Shown: positions 1-8,650, numbered from the stretch's first letter. The stretch: DNA of 64,000 nt from Anaerobaca lacustris (GCF_030012215.1 NZ_JASCXX010000003.1:124001-188000), one strand, 5' to 3'. The notes: generated by a model from the sequence alone, not told the origin. Numbers and translations are program-made.

Positions 1-39
1 GGGGCCGCTCGCCCTACGATGCGCCGCGTCATATGTCGT

Positions 40-96
40 GTAGGATGGGCTTTAGCCCATGCCGAATCAGCCGCATGGGCTTCAAGCCCATCCTAC
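40..96. repeat. inverted pair of REP-like palindromes (type A)
   Basis: A 23-nt unit at 40-62 (GTAGGATGGG..CCCATGC) faces a 24-nt inverted copy at 73-96. Each unit is itself a palindrome (GGGCTTTAGCCC and GGGCTTCAAGCCC), so the pair can fold as two small hairpins or one long one. A diverged relative (GGATGGG..CCCATGCC) is visible at 35268-35289 between flgH and flgI. This is typical of dispersed intergenic REP elements; no coding function is seen. Confidence 0.7.
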
Positions 97-140
97 AAGC
101 TGATGGACCGGGACATGCAGCGACGAGCCGAACCATCGCC

Positions 141-168
141 GTAAGGGCGAGGCATGCCTCGCCCCTAC
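141..168. repeat. REP-like palindrome (type B, copy 1)
   Basis: A 28-nt near-perfect palindrome centred on GGCATGCC, flanked by GGGCGA and TCGCCC. Close copies lie at 1789-1816 and 2057-2084, so it is a dispersed family rather than a local operator. Confidence 0.7.
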
Positions 169-295
169 CCCCCAATGACAAGCTCGCGGGCTTTCTTCAG
201 AGGATAGCCAACGGCCCATGTTTCGGGTACAAAAGGGGGTGGTCGCACGGTCGGGTGTGCGGCGGATTCGGTTGGGATGTGGTTGAGAGGTTCCG

Positions 296-1093
296 ATGAT
301 TGAGGCGCAGAAGGTGTGGGCGGATGTGGCGGCGATTCGGGCCGGGGCGCCGCTGGTGCACAACGTGACGAACTGGGTGGTGATGGACCTGACGGCCAAC
401 GCGCTGCTGGCGCTGGGGGCCTCGCCGGTGATGGCGCATGCGGTCGAGGAGGTCGAGGAGATGGCGGCCCTGGCCGGGGCGGTCGTGCTCAACATGGGAA
501 CGCTGGACCAGTCGTGGATCGCCAGTATGACCGCGACGCTGGCGGCTGCACGCAAGCACGGCAAGCCCGTGGTGTTCGACCCGGTCGGCGCCGGGGCTAC
601 TCGCCTGCGTACGCAGACCGCCCAGCGCATGGTGGAAGCGGGGGGCGTCTCGGTCGTTCGAGGCAACGCGTCGGAGATCGCCGCACTGGCCGGTGCGGCC
701 GGACGGACCAAGGGCGTCGATAGCCTGGACGAGTCGCTCAAGTTCGCCGACGCCGCGGCCGGCCTGACGGCGATGTGCGACGTCGTCGTCATCAGCGGCG
801 AGAAGGACGTGATCGTCGGCCGCGACCGGCGATGCGTGCTGGCCAACGGCTGCGCGCTGATGACCCGCGTCACCGGCATGGGCTGCACCGCGACGGCCCT
901 GGTCGGGGCGTTCCTGGCGGTCCAGCCCGATCCTTTCCTGGCGGCGGCCCATGCGATGGCGGTGATGGGCATCGCCGGCGAACTGGCGCGGGACGCCGGC
1001 GCCGGGCCGGGCAGCCTGCGGATGCACTTTCTCGATGCCCTGCACAACCTCGACGAGCAGACGATCGCCGCCCGGCTTCGGATAGACCGATGA
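296..1093 (+). CDS. thiM: hydroxyethylthiazole kinase
   Basis: 265 aa, the usual length for ThiM. It phosphorylates 4-methyl-5-(2-hydroxyethyl)thiazole in the thiamine salvage branch, in the cytoplasm. The N-terminal block from HNVTN through the NALLALGASP stretch, the GTLD motif near residue 65 and the C-terminal GMGCTATALVGAF glycine-rich motif are characteristic of the family. A purine-rich GAGAGG sits 5 nt before the ATG. It overlaps thiE by 4 nt (ATGA), so the two are translationally coupled. I see no convincing TPP riboswitch upstream; the preceding 295 nt hold only REP-like palindromes. Confidence 0.95.
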   Translation: MIEAQKVWADVAAIRAGAPLVHNVTNWVVMDLTANALLALGASPVMAHAVEEVEEMAALAGAVVLNMGTLDQSWIASMTATLAAARKHGKPVVFDPVGAGATRLRTQTAQRMVEAGGVSVVRGNASEIAALAGAAGRTKGVDSLDESLKFADAAAGLTAMCDVVVISGEKDVIVGRDRRCVLANGCALMTRVTGMGCTATALVGAFLAVQPDPFLAAAHAMAVMGIAGELARDAGAGPGSLRMHFLDALHNLDEQTIAARLRIDR

Positions 1094-1722
1094 GCCGGCC
1101 GTTCGATCCGTTCCTGTACCTCGTAACCGATCGTGCGCTGGCGGGGCCACGCGGCGTCGCCGAGACCGTGCGCCTGGCGCTCGACGGCGGTGTGACGCTC
1201 GTGCAACTGCGGGAGAAGGCGCTGGCCCACGAACCGTTCGTCGAAGAAGCCCGCCGGCTCAGAGAGATCTGCCACGCGCGGGGCGTGCCGCTGATCGTCA
1301 ACGATGACCTCGCCGTGGCGCGCGAGGCGGGCGCCGACGGCGTTCACCTGGGCCAGTCGGATGCGTCCGTTGCACAGGCCCGCGAAACGCTGGGGCCCGA
1401 CGCCATCATCGGCCTGTCCGTCGAGAGCGTCGAACAGGCGCAGGCCGCTGCGCAGTTAGAGATCGACTACATGGCGGCCAGTCCGGTCTTCGCGACGCCG
1501 ACCAAGACCGATACAGCCCTGCCGCTGGGCCTCGAAGGCGTGCGGGCGATCCGCCGACTGACCGACAAACCCTTGGTCGCGATTGGAGGTATCAATCACG
1601 CCAATGCGCTGGAGGTCTTGCAGGCCGGCGCCGACGGCTTAGCCGTGATCTCGGCGATCATGGCCGCCCCCGATCCGCGCCAGGCCGCAAGAGAATTCCA
1701 CCGCCTCCGATCCGTTCACTGA
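1090..1722 (+). CDS. thiE: thiamine-phosphate synthase
   Basis: 210 aa from the ATG that overlaps the thiM stop. An open frame continues upstream, but the coupled ATG and the MSRPFDPFLYLVTDR start fit the family. ThiE joins thiazole phosphate and HMP diphosphate to give thiamine phosphate. Visible family motifs are LVQLREK near residue 40, VNDD near 75, GVHLGQSD near 90 and the C-terminal phosphate-binding AIGGI. With thiM it forms a two-gene thiazole salvage/condensation operon; thiD and the de novo genes are not in the window. Confidence 0.95.
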   Translation: MSRPFDPFLYLVTDRALAGPRGVAETVRLALDGGVTLVQLREKALAHEPFVEEARRLREICHARGVPLIVNDDLAVAREAGADGVHLGQSDASVAQARETLGPDAIIGLSVESVEQAQAAAQLEIDYMAASPVFATPTKTDTALPLGLEGVRAIRRLTDKPLVAIGGINHANALEVLQAGADGLAVISAIMAAPDPRQAAREFHRLRSVH

Positions 1723-1788
1723 GCCCGGATGTGGGACGCGATCTGCAAGACGCTCGCCCCACGATGTCGGAGCCTTGACGTCGGCAAG

Positions 1789-1816
1789 GTAGGGGCGAGG
1801 CATGCCTCGCCCTTGC
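1789..1816. repeat. REP-like palindrome (type B, copy 2)
   Basis: 28-nt unit (GTAGGGGCGAGG then CATGCCTCGCCC), nearly identical to the unit at 141-168. One end has diverged from CCCTAC to CCTTGC. Confidence 0.7.
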
Positions 1817-1935
1817 GACAGAAAACGTGCCACCCTCGGCTCTCTGTGCTCAACAAGGCCCGACCATGAAATCTGCTCAGACACCTTGCACGAGACGGCT
1901 GAGTGTGTGTGAAGACTTCCTGGTATGCAGGTGGT

Positions 1936-2007
1936 CGTTTGTAGTGACGCCGTAAGGCGTTATCCCCATTCCGTGGGAGGTATGCCCTCACGGGCACACT
2001 ACGAACG
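1936..2007. repeat. inverted pair of REP-like units (type C)
   Basis: Units at 1936-1965 (CGTTTGTAGTGACGCC, then GTAAGGCG) and 1979-2007 (the reverse complement begins CGTTCGTAGTGTGCCC, then GTGAGGGC) face each other. Each contains its own small hairpin (GCCGTAAGGC or CCCGTGAGGG). A separate palindrome family from types A and B. Confidence 0.6.
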
Positions 2008-2056
2008 GCCCAGCATGCCCAAGCCCTGCGGACCCATGCGGCTTCGCGCCGCAGAA

Positions 2057-2084
2057 GTAGGGGCGACGCATGCGTCGCCCCTAC
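2057..2084. repeat. REP-like palindrome (type B, copy 3)
   Basis: Perfect 28-nt palindrome, GTAGGGGCGACGCA and its complement. The central step differs from copies 1 and 2 by a compensated pair change (GACGCATGCGTC against GAGGCATGCCTC), so the fold is conserved although the sequence has moved. Confidence 0.7.
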
Positions 2085-2233
2085 GAACGGCCACCGGCGG
2101 CTCTCGGTGCCGGAAGTGGCCTCGCCCTCTCCGGCTGGGGGTTTTGTGTTTTCGCGGACGGGGTTGTCTGTTAGCATGGCGGCTGACGAAAGGTCTTTCC
2201 CATGTTGCGCCGGTCAAGGATCAAGAAGAGGAG

Positions 2234-2399
2234 TTCTGCAAAATGGAGGTTAGGCCTACTTATGAGAGGAAAAATCGGTATTTTGATTTTTCCTCTCATG
2301 ACCAGAGGTGCTTACCATGTGGATTGTTATGCCAATTGCTCAAGGAAATCAGAAAGCGATTTCCTTGAGCAATATAGGCCTAACCTCCATTTTGTAGAA
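2234..2399. mobile_element. MITE-like element with 25-bp terminal inverted repeats and two internal hairpins
   Basis: The ends 2234-2258 and 2375-2399 are inverted repeats of 25 bp with a single mismatch (TTCTGCAAAATGG against TTCTACAAAATGG, both continuing AGGTTAGGCCTA). Inside are two strong hairpins: 2262-2276 with 2285-2299 (15-bp perfect stem, 8-nt loop) and 2335-2350 with 2358-2373 (16-bp perfect stem, 7-nt loop). The element is much more AT-rich than its surroundings and encodes nothing. I could not see a clear target-site duplication. Its right end is 25 nt before the ATG of the glycoside hydrolase gene and 15 nt before its Shine-Dalgarno sequence, so it must be transcribed with that gene or supply its promoter. 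Confidence 0.7.
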
Positions 2400-2424
2400 A
2401 TCCAACCAGAAGAAGGAGCGGACC

Positions 2425-4680
2425 ATGAGAGTGTTGTGGGTGGTATCCATCGCGGCCCTGTTGGCGGTCGCGGGCTGTTCGAGTGCGGAGAGGTCCGTGT
2501 CGAAGGCGGACGCGGCGATCGACGCGAAGGTCCGACAGAAGGTGAAGGAGATGACGCTGGAGGAGAAGGTCGGGCAGATGACGCAGCTCACGCTGGAGGC
2601 GTTCGTCCAGTCGGACAAGGACGGCTACCTGACGCTCGATCCCGAGAAGCTGCGCAACGGCATCGTGGACCATCACATCGGCTCGATCCTCAACTGCGGC
2701 GGCCAAGCCCGCACGCCGGAGAACTGGCAGGAGATGATCGCCCAGATGCAGGAGGTCGCGGTGAAGGAAACGCGGCTCGGCATCCCGATCCTCTACGGCA
2801 TCGACTCGATCCACGGGGCCAACTACGTCCTCGGCGCGACGATTTTCCCGCAGAATATCGCGATGGCCGCCGCCGGCAACTTGGCCCTGGTCGAGAAGGC
2901 TGCCGAGATCACCGCGATGGAGACGCGGGCGGTGGGCATCCCGTGGAACTTCAACCCCGTTCTGGACCTGGCTCGCCAGCCGATGTGGCCGCGCGTTTTC
3001 GAGACCTTTGGCGAGGACGCGTACATGGCGTCGGTCATGGGCGCCGCCTACATCCGGGCCCAGCAGGGCGACGACCTGACCCGCTCGGACAAGGTGGCGA
3101 CCTGCATGAAGCACTACCTGGGCTACAGCGTTCCGCGTTCGGGCCGGGACCGCACGCCGGCCTATATACCCGAGCGAGAGCTGCGGCAGCATTTCGTCAA
3201 GCCGTTCGCCGCCGCCGTCCGCGCCGGCACCGTCACGTGCATGGTCAACTCGTCCGAGATCAACGGCGTGCCCGTCCATTCGAGCGCGTTCTATCTGACC
3301 GAGCTGCTGCGCGGCGAACTGGGCTTCGACGGGTTCGTCGTCAGCGACTGGGCCGACATCGAGAACCTCTACACCCGCGAGAAGGTCGCCAAGGACCGGC
3401 GCGAGGCGGTAAAGATGGCGGTGATGGCGGGGATCGACATGAGCATGGTCCCGTACGACTACAGCTTCTACGACACGCTGATCGAGCTGGTCCGCGACGG
3501 CGAAGTGCCGATGTCGCGGATCGACGAGGCGGTCAGCGGCATCCTCCGCGTCAAGTTCAAGCTCGGCCTGTTCGAGCGGCCGTATCCGAACAAGAACCTG
3601 CTCGGCTACGTCGGACAGGAGTCCAGCCGCAAGGTGAACTTGCAGGCCGCACAGGAAGCGATGACCCTGTTGAAGAACGAGGCGAAGACCCTGCCGCTGG
3701 CCAGGGACAGGAAGGTGCTCGTCACCGGCCCGACGGCCAACCTGCTGTCGGTCCTCAACGGCGGATGGACGATCACCTGGCAGGGCGACAACGAAGCGCT
3801 CTATCCGCAGGAGAAGTACACCATCCTCGAAGCGATCCGCGCCAAGATCGGCGAAGACAACGTCACCTATGTCAACTCCGTGACGTTCGACGAAGAGAAG
3901 GACATCGCCGGCGCCGTGTCCGCCGCCGAGAACGTCGATGTCATCGTGGCCTGCATCGGTGAGCCGGCGTATTGCGAGACGCCGGGCAACATCGACGACC
4001 TGACGATGAGCGAGCCGCAGTTGAAGCTCGTCAAGGAGCTGGCCGCGACGGGCAAGCCCATCGTGCTGGTGCTGGTCCAGGGCCGCCCCCGCGTAATCCG
4101 CACCATCGTAGATGACGCTCAAGCGATCCTGACGGCATATCTGCCCGGTATGGAAGGGGGGCAGGCGGTGGCCGATGTGTTGTTCGGCGACGTCAACCCG
4201 AGCGGCAAGCTGCCGTACACCTATCCCCGGTTCGCCTCCGGCTTCACCACGTACGACCACAAGCCCAGCGAGAACACCGCCGAGAACAAGTTCAATCCGC
4301 AATGGCCGTTCGGCCACGGTCTGTCGTACACATCGCTGAGCTATCGTGCGTTGCAGGCCGACAAGAGCGAGATGACGCCGGGCCAGACCGTGCGGGTGAC
4401 GGTCGAGGTGACCAACACCGGCGACGTGGCGGCCAAGGAGATCGTGCAGTTGTACCTGTCGGACCTGGTTGCCTCGGTGACTCCGGCGGTCCGGCAGCTC
4501 AAGGGTTTCCGGAAGGTGGACGTGCGACCCGGACAGACGCAGACCGTTCGGTTCGAACTGCGCTGGGACGACCTGGCCTTCATCGGCCGCGACAACAAGC
4601 CGATCGTCGAGCCGGGCCAGTTCAAGGTCAGCGTCGGCGAGCTGTCGGTCATGCTCACCGTGCCGAAACCCACGAAGTAG
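2425..4680 (+). CDS. glycoside hydrolase family 3 lipoprotein (beta-glucosidase type)
   Basis: 751 aa. The N-terminus is a lipoprotein signal with lipobox LAVAGC (Cys18), so it is probably anchored in the periplasm or outer membrane. The GH3 N-terminal barrel spans about residues 40-370, with KHYLGY near 230 and the nucleophile in FVVSDWADI at Asp308. The C-terminal alpha/beta sandwich follows (about 400-620), then a fibronectin-III-like domain (about 650-745). This architecture matches BglX-type beta-glucosidases/xylosidases; the exact sugar cannot be told. A clear GGAG lies 6 nt before the ATG. Its upstream region is occupied by a MITE-like element, which may affect its expression. Confidence 0.92.
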   Translation: MRVLWVVSIAALLAVAGCSSAERSVSKADAAIDAKVRQKVKEMTLEEKVGQMTQLTLEAFVQSDKDGYLTLDPEKLRNGIVDHHIGSILNCGGQARTPENWQEMIAQMQEVAVKETRLGIPILYGIDSIHGANYVLGATIFPQNIAMAAAGNLALVEKAAEITAMETRAVGIPWNFNPVLDLARQPMWPRVFETFGEDAYMASVMGAAYIRAQQGDDLTRSDKVATCMKHYLGYSVPRSGRDRTPAYIPERELRQHFVKPFAAAVRAGTVTCMVNSSEINGVPVHSSAFYLTELLRGELGFDGFVVSDWADIENLYTREKVAKDRREAVKMAVMAGIDMSMVPYDYSFYDTLIELVRDGEVPMSRIDEAVSGILRVKFKLGLFERPYPNKNLLGYVGQESSRKVNLQAAQEAMTLLKNEAKTLPLARDRKVLVTGPTANLLSVLNGGWTITWQGDNEALYPQEKYTILEAIRAKIGEDNVTYVNSVTFDEEKDIAGAVSAAENVDVIVACIGEPAYCETPGNIDDLTMSEPQLKLVKELAATGKPIVLVLVQGRPRVIRTIVDDAQAILTAYLPGMEGGQAVADVLFGDVNPSGKLPYTYPRFASGFTTYDHKPSENTAENKFNPQWPFGHGLSYTSLSYRALQADKSEMTPGQTVRVTVEVTNTGDVAAKEIVQLYLSDLVASVTPAVRQLKGFRKVDVRPGQTQTVRFELRWDDLAFIGRDNKPIVEPGQFKVSVGELSVMLTVPKPTK

Positions 4681-4747
4681 AGCGTATCCGGTCGGATCGG
4701 GCGAATCGCCCTTCATCCGTCCTTTAGGTCCTTTTGATTGAGCTGCT

Positions 4748-5623
4748 ATGAAAACCCATTTTGACTGTATTCCCTGTGCGATTCGACAGGTTCTCGATTC
4801 GATTCGCATGACCACCCACGACGAGACGATGCACGAGAAGGTGCTGCGCGAGGCGCTGGGCCTCTGGCATGACATGGACATGCGCGAGAGCCCGCCGGCG
4901 GTGGCCCGCAAGGTCCATCGCATGCTCCGAGAGATGACGGGTGTGGCCGATCCGTACCTGGAGGTCAAGCAACGGTACAATCGCCTGGCGATGGAGATGG
5001 TCGGCGATCTCGAAGAGACGGTTGCCGGCTCGGCCGACCGCTTCGAGACGGCGGTGCGGCTGGCCATCGCGGGCAACGTCATTGACTTCGGTGTCAACTC
5101 GACGGTCGATGAGAGCGTCGTCGAGGGCGTCATCGCCCGGTCGCTGACCGACCCGCTGGACCTCGACGCGCTGGTCGAGTTCAAGGTGGCGATCGCCGAG
5201 GCGACGGACATCCTCTATCTCGGCGACAACGCTGGCGAGATCGTCTTCGACCGGCTGCTCATCGAGCAGATGCCGCGACAGAAGGTCACCTTCGTGGTGC
5301 GCGGCGGGCCCATCCTCAACGATGCGCTGATGGCCGATGCCGAGATGGTGGGCATGACCGATCTCGTCGAAGTCATCGACAACGGCGCCGACGCGCCGGG
5401 TACGATCGTCGAGATCTGCTCGAAGGCCTTCCGCAAGCGGTTCGAAAAGGCCGACCTGATCGTTTCCAAGGGCCAGGGCAACTTCGAGACGCTCAACGAT
5501 TGCGAGCGGGACATCTTCTTCCTGCTGCGCCCGAAGTGCGCCGTGCTGGCCCGCCATCTCGACTGTGAGCTGGGCCGCCAGGTCCTCATGCGCAGCGGCG
5601 TCCCATTGTCGAACGAATCCTGA
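4748..5623 (+). CDS. DUF89 / ARMT1-like damage-control phosphatase
   Basis: 291 aa. Family hallmarks are the N-terminal CxxC (Cys7, Cys10) in a DCIPCA context, LGDNAGEI at about 158-165 and KGQGNFET near 241, which together form the metal- and phosphate-binding site. DUF89 proteins are metal-dependent phosphatases acting on damaged or unwanted phosphometabolites such as sugar phosphates or pantetheine phosphate; this one resembles the stand-alone archaeal/bacterial subgroup. The natural substrate is not evident from the neighbours. It is followed 18 nt later by the FmdB-like gene, so the two are probably co-transcribed. Confidence 0.85.
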   Translation: MKTHFDCIPCAIRQVLDSIRMTTHDETMHEKVLREALGLWHDMDMRESPPAVARKVHRMLREMTGVADPYLEVKQRYNRLAMEMVGDLEETVAGSADRFETAVRLAIAGNVIDFGVNSTVDESVVEGVIARSLTDPLDLDALVEFKVAIAEATDILYLGDNAGEIVFDRLLIEQMPRQKVTFVVRGGPILNDALMADAEMVGMTDLVEVIDNGADAPGTIVEICSKAFRKRFEKADLIVSKGQGNFETLNDCERDIFFLLRPKCAVLARHLDCELGRQVLMRSGVPLSNES

Positions 5624-5641
5624 AAGAGAGAGAATAGACCT

Positions 5642-5881
5642 ATGCCGATCTTCGAATACCGATGCGAACAGTGTGGGCACGTGATGGAAGTGCTCCAGAA
5701 GAGCCGCAAAGCGGCAAAGCAGATTTGCGCCAAGTGTGGCGGCGCCAACATGAAGAAACTCCTGTCCGGCTTTGCCGTCGGGCAGGGCAAGGCGTCCGGC
5801 GGCTCGGCGTGCGATTCGTGCGAGGCCGGTCCCGCCTGCGGCGCCGGCATGTGTCCCGGCGGCATGTGTCCTATGTCGTAA
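5642..5881 (+). CDS. FmdB-family zinc-ribbon protein
   Basis: 79 aa. It begins MPIFEYRC, the classic start of the FmdB (CxxC_CxxC_SSSS) family, with Cys8/Cys11 and Cys29/Cys32 forming one zinc ribbon. The tail is unusual: five further cysteines (57, 60, 66, 71, 76) in a Gly/Cys/Met-rich stretch in place of the usual Ser-rich end, suggesting a second metal site. FmdB proteins are small putative regulators with no well-defined activity. It lies directly behind the DUF89 gene. Confidence 0.88.
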   Translation: MPIFEYRCEQCGHVMEVLQKSRKAAKQICAKCGGANMKKLLSGFAVGQGKASGGSACDSCEAGPACGAGMCPGGMCPMS

Positions 5882-5956
5882 GACGGCGCCGGTGCTGAGG
5901 GTCGCCGTGGCGCCGCGTGATGCGATCCGTGTGGCAGGTATATGGAGGATACGATC

Positions 5957-8041
5957 ATGTCCCGTGCGATTTCCTTGCCCCGTGGCGTCTGGGCCGTTGT
6001 CCTGGCCTTTCTTCTTCCCATCGCTTCATCGGCCATGATGCCGGCGGCGTCGAGTGACGCGCCGCAGCGGCCTGCCCTGGAGCCGCTGAACCGCCTGCCG
6101 CGCATGGTGCAGGAGTATTTTGTCGAGCAGGTCGGGCGGATCGAGCAGCGCAACGATTTCCGCCGGGCCGTGTTGGAGGACCGCGACGACGCTGAGGCGT
6201 TCGTCCGCGACGTTCGACGGCGAATCGACCTCTGTTTTGGGCCCTGGCCCGAGAAGACGCCGCTGAACCCGCGCGTCACGGGTGTTGTGGAACGCGACGC
6301 CTACACGATCGAGAACGTCATCTTCGAGAGCCGCCCGGGCTTCCTCGTCACGGCCAACCTCTACATCCCCAAAGGGCGCGATTTCCCGCTGCCCGGCGTC
6401 GTTGGCACCTGCGGCCACTCCGCCACAGGCAAGGCAATGGAGGCCTATCAGGCCTTCGCGCAGGGTCTGGCCCGCCAGGGCTACGTCGTGCTGATCTTCG
6501 ATCCGCTCGGCCAGGGCGAGCGGCTGCAATACCCCAACGAGCAGCTCCGCAGCGAGATCGGCGTCGGCGTCCGCGAGCATCTCTACGCGGGCAACCAGCA
6601 GTTCCTCGTCGGCGAGTTCCTCGGCTCCTGGCGGGCGTGGGACGGCATTCGCGCGCTTGACTACCTGCTGACGCGAAAGGAAATCGATCCGCAGCGGATC
6701 GGCGTGACCGGCAACAGCGGCGGCGGCACGATGACGACGTGGCTGTGCGGCGTCGAACCCCGCTGGACAATGGCGGCGCCAGCCTGCTTCGTCACGACGT
6801 TTCGACGCAACCTGGAGAACGAGCTGCCGGCCGACACCGAGCAGTGTCCGCCGCGGGCTCTGGCCTACGGCCTGGACCATCAGGACTTCCTGGCGGCAAT
6901 GGCCCCCAAGCCGGTCATCATCCTGGCCAAGGAGAAGGACTACTTCGACGTGCGCGGCGCCGAGGCCGCCTATGAGAGTCTGCGGCGTCTGTATCGCCTC
7001 CTCGACGCCGAGGACAACATCGGTCTGTTCACCGGGCCGACCGGTCACGGTTTCTCGCAGGAGAACCGCGAGGCGATGTACCGCTGGTTCAACGGTGTCA
7101 CGGGCATCAGCGATGCACAAAGCGAGCCGGACCTGACGATCGAGAAGGATGAGGCGCTCCAGTGTACCCCGCGCGGCCAGGTCTGCGAATTGGATTCGCG
7201 GCCGATCTACGAATTCACGAAGGCCAGGTCCCAGGCGCTGGCGAAGCAGCGGCCGAGCGAATTGACCCTGAGCCGGTTGCAGCCGCGCGTCCGCGACGTG
7301 TTGCGCCTTGCCGAGTCGGACGGCAAGTCCGCGCCCGAGTATCGCATCCTGCGAAACTGGCGATCGCGGGGCTATCCGAGGCCGCGTTGGACGACCTATC
7401 TCGTCGAGACCGAGCCGGGGATTCACGCTGTGGTCTATCGTCTGGGCAGCGAGCAACTGCTCTCGCGGCCGCGTGCGACGACGAAGCGGGCGGTCCTCTA
7501 TATCTCGCATCTGTCCAGCGACGCCGAACTGCGAGAAGAGCCGCTGATCGCCGAACTGATCGCCGCCGATCCCGATACGGATTTCTATACGGTCGACGTT
7601 CGCGGGATCGGCGAGTCGAGACCCGACACCTGTGACGAGAATTCCTACTTCAATCCCTACGGCAACGACTATTTCTATGCGATCCACTCGATCATGCTGG
7701 ATCGGCCGTACGTCGGACAGCGAACGCACGACCTCCTGCGTGTCCTCGATTGGCTCGGCGAGGCGGGCCACGACGAGGTCCATCTGGTGGGCAAGGGCTG
7801 GGGGGCGATTCCCGCGACGTTCGCCGCCGTGCTGAGCGACCGCGTTATGCAGGTGACACTCAAGAACGCGCCGACGTCGTATTCCGAGATCGCCGAATCG
7901 AAGACCTACGCCTGGCCGCTCTCGACGCTGGTGCCGAACATCCTCGCGTCGTTCGACCTGCCCGACTGCTACCGCGTCCTGGCGCCCAAGCGCCTCCGCC
8001 AGATCGAACCCTGGAACGCCGACGCCAAGCCGGTCGATTGA
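5957..8041 (+). CDS. two-domain alpha/beta-hydrolase (acetyl-xylan-esterase-like)
   Basis: 694 aa from the ATG at 5957, chosen over an in-frame ATG at 5942 because GGAGG (5944-5948) lies 8 nt before it. A hydrophobic N-terminus (about residues 8-25) suggests export. The first domain (about 80-390) has the nucleophile elbow GNSGGG (Ser254) and a catalytic histidine in GHGFS (His364), like acetyl-xylan esterases and dienelactone hydrolases of planctomycetes. The second half (about 500-690) looks like another hydrolase fold, but the elbow reads GKGWG with Trp615 where serine should be, so it is probably non-catalytic. It converges with the minus-strand cvpA-like gene, 2 nt away. Confidence 0.8.
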   Translation: MSRAISLPRGVWAVVLAFLLPIASSAMMPAASSDAPQRPALEPLNRLPRMVQEYFVEQVGRIEQRNDFRRAVLEDRDDAEAFVRDVRRRIDLCFGPWPEKTPLNPRVTGVVERDAYTIENVIFESRPGFLVTANLYIPKGRDFPLPGVVGTCGHSATGKAMEAYQAFAQGLARQGYVVLIFDPLGQGERLQYPNEQLRSEIGVGVREHLYAGNQQFLVGEFLGSWRAWDGIRALDYLLTRKEIDPQRIGVTGNSGGGTMTTWLCGVEPRWTMAAPACFVTTFRRNLENELPADTEQCPPRALAYGLDHQDFLAAMAPKPVIILAKEKDYFDVRGAEAAYESLRRLYRLLDAEDNIGLFTGPTGHGFSQENREAMYRWFNGVTGISDAQSEPDLTIEKDEALQCTPRGQVCELDSRPIYEFTKARSQALAKQRPSELTLSRLQPRVRDVLRLAESDGKSAPEYRILRNWRSRGYPRPRWTTYLVETEPGIHAVVYRLGSEQLLSRPRATTKRAVLYISHLSSDAELREEPLIAELIAADPDTDFYTVDVRGIGESRPDTCDENSYFNPYGNDYFYAIHSIMLDRPYVGQRTHDLLRVLDWLGEAGHDEVHLVGKGWGAIPATFAAVLSDRVMQVTLKNAPTSYSEIAESKTYAWPLSTLVPNILASFDLPDCYRVLAPKRLRQIEPWNADAKPVD

Positions 8042-8043
8042 CC

Positions 8044-8646
8044 TCAGGGCCCCGGATGGTTCGTATCCGACGGTGGGGTGACGGTCTGGGCGCTGGTGGC
8101 GATATGGCGGGCCCGGTCCACAAGCAGGTCGATGGCCCCTTGTGTGGCCCGATCGCCTGGATCGGAGCGAACCACGGAGTGGATCAGGTCACAACACCAG
8201 GCCATGCAGGCGAGGTTGGCCTTCTGGCTTGGCAGATCGAGCCCGAGCGTGCGGAGTGCTTTGTGTTGGGCCAACGGGCCGACGACGACCACGAGGGCCA
8301 CGAAGCTCGTGACCAGAAACCCCGACAGAAAGCCCAGCAGACCCGCGACGAGGATGTCCATCACCTTGGGGAACGGGACGCGGAACTGGCCCGTCAGGAA
8401 CACATAGGACACGCCGTAGAGCAGGGCGAAACACCCGCCGGCCAGCGCCGCAAGGCTCAGCATGACGCCGTAGGCCGATGCCTCGCCGCCGGTCGGGACA
8501 CGGTCGGCGACCAGCGGCGCCAGGAAGATCGCCAGATAGATCGAGACCACGATGTTGAACAGAAGGCACCAGCTCTGGTAGAAGCCCAGACGCACCGCCA
8601 GCCACACGAAGGCGCCGCCGACCAGGATGGCGATCCAGAACACCAT
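8044..8646 (-). CDS. CvpA-like integral membrane protein
   Basis: 200 aa with four hydrophobic segments (about 4-20, 25-45, 62-85, 93-120) followed by a soluble C-terminal tail ending in a Thr/Pro-rich stretch. Length and layout fit the CvpA (colicin V production) superfamily, whose members are often next to secretion or envelope genes. The start is 4 nt downstream of the stop of the GspE-like gene, so it belongs to the same transcription unit. Function is not established. It could instead be an unrelated four-helix membrane protein. Confidence 0.6.
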   Translation of the reverse strand: MVFWIAILVGGAFVWLAVRLGFYQSWCLLFNIVVSIYLAIFLAPLVADRVPTGGEASAYGVMLSLAALAGGCFALLYGVSYVFLTGQFRVPFPKVMDILVAGLLGFLSGFLVTSFVALVVVVGPLAQHKALRTLGLDLPSQKANLACMAWCCDLIHSVVRSDPGDRATQGAIDLLVDRARHIATSAQTVTPPSDTNHPGP

Positions 8647-8650
8647 AGGG

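Larger units (their letters stand above)
1723..2233. other. gene-free stretch with dispersed palindromes
   Basis: About 500 nt without a supportable gene between thiE and the MITE-like element. It contains two type B palindromes (1789-1816, 2057-2084) and an inverted pair of a third repeat type (1936-2007). A GTTAGCATGGCGGC motif at 2170-2183 recurs with one change at 11163-11176 ahead of another gene. The small open frames here are low-complexity by-products of the palindromes. Confidence 0.7.

Noticed and set aside
200-295. possible TPP riboswitch upstream of thiM
   Set aside because: The region is GC-rich and contains small stems, but the conserved CUGAGA and ACCUGAU-type thi-box segments are not present.
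4681-4747. terminator after the GH3 gene (GGGCG/CGCCC stem)
   Set aside because: Only five base pairs with a 3-nt loop and no T run; not convincing.
2380-5211. 943-codon minus-strand open frame
   Set aside because: Antisense shadow of the GH3 and DUF89 genes; low-complexity Arg/His/Asp-rich product, typical of high-GC third-position bias.
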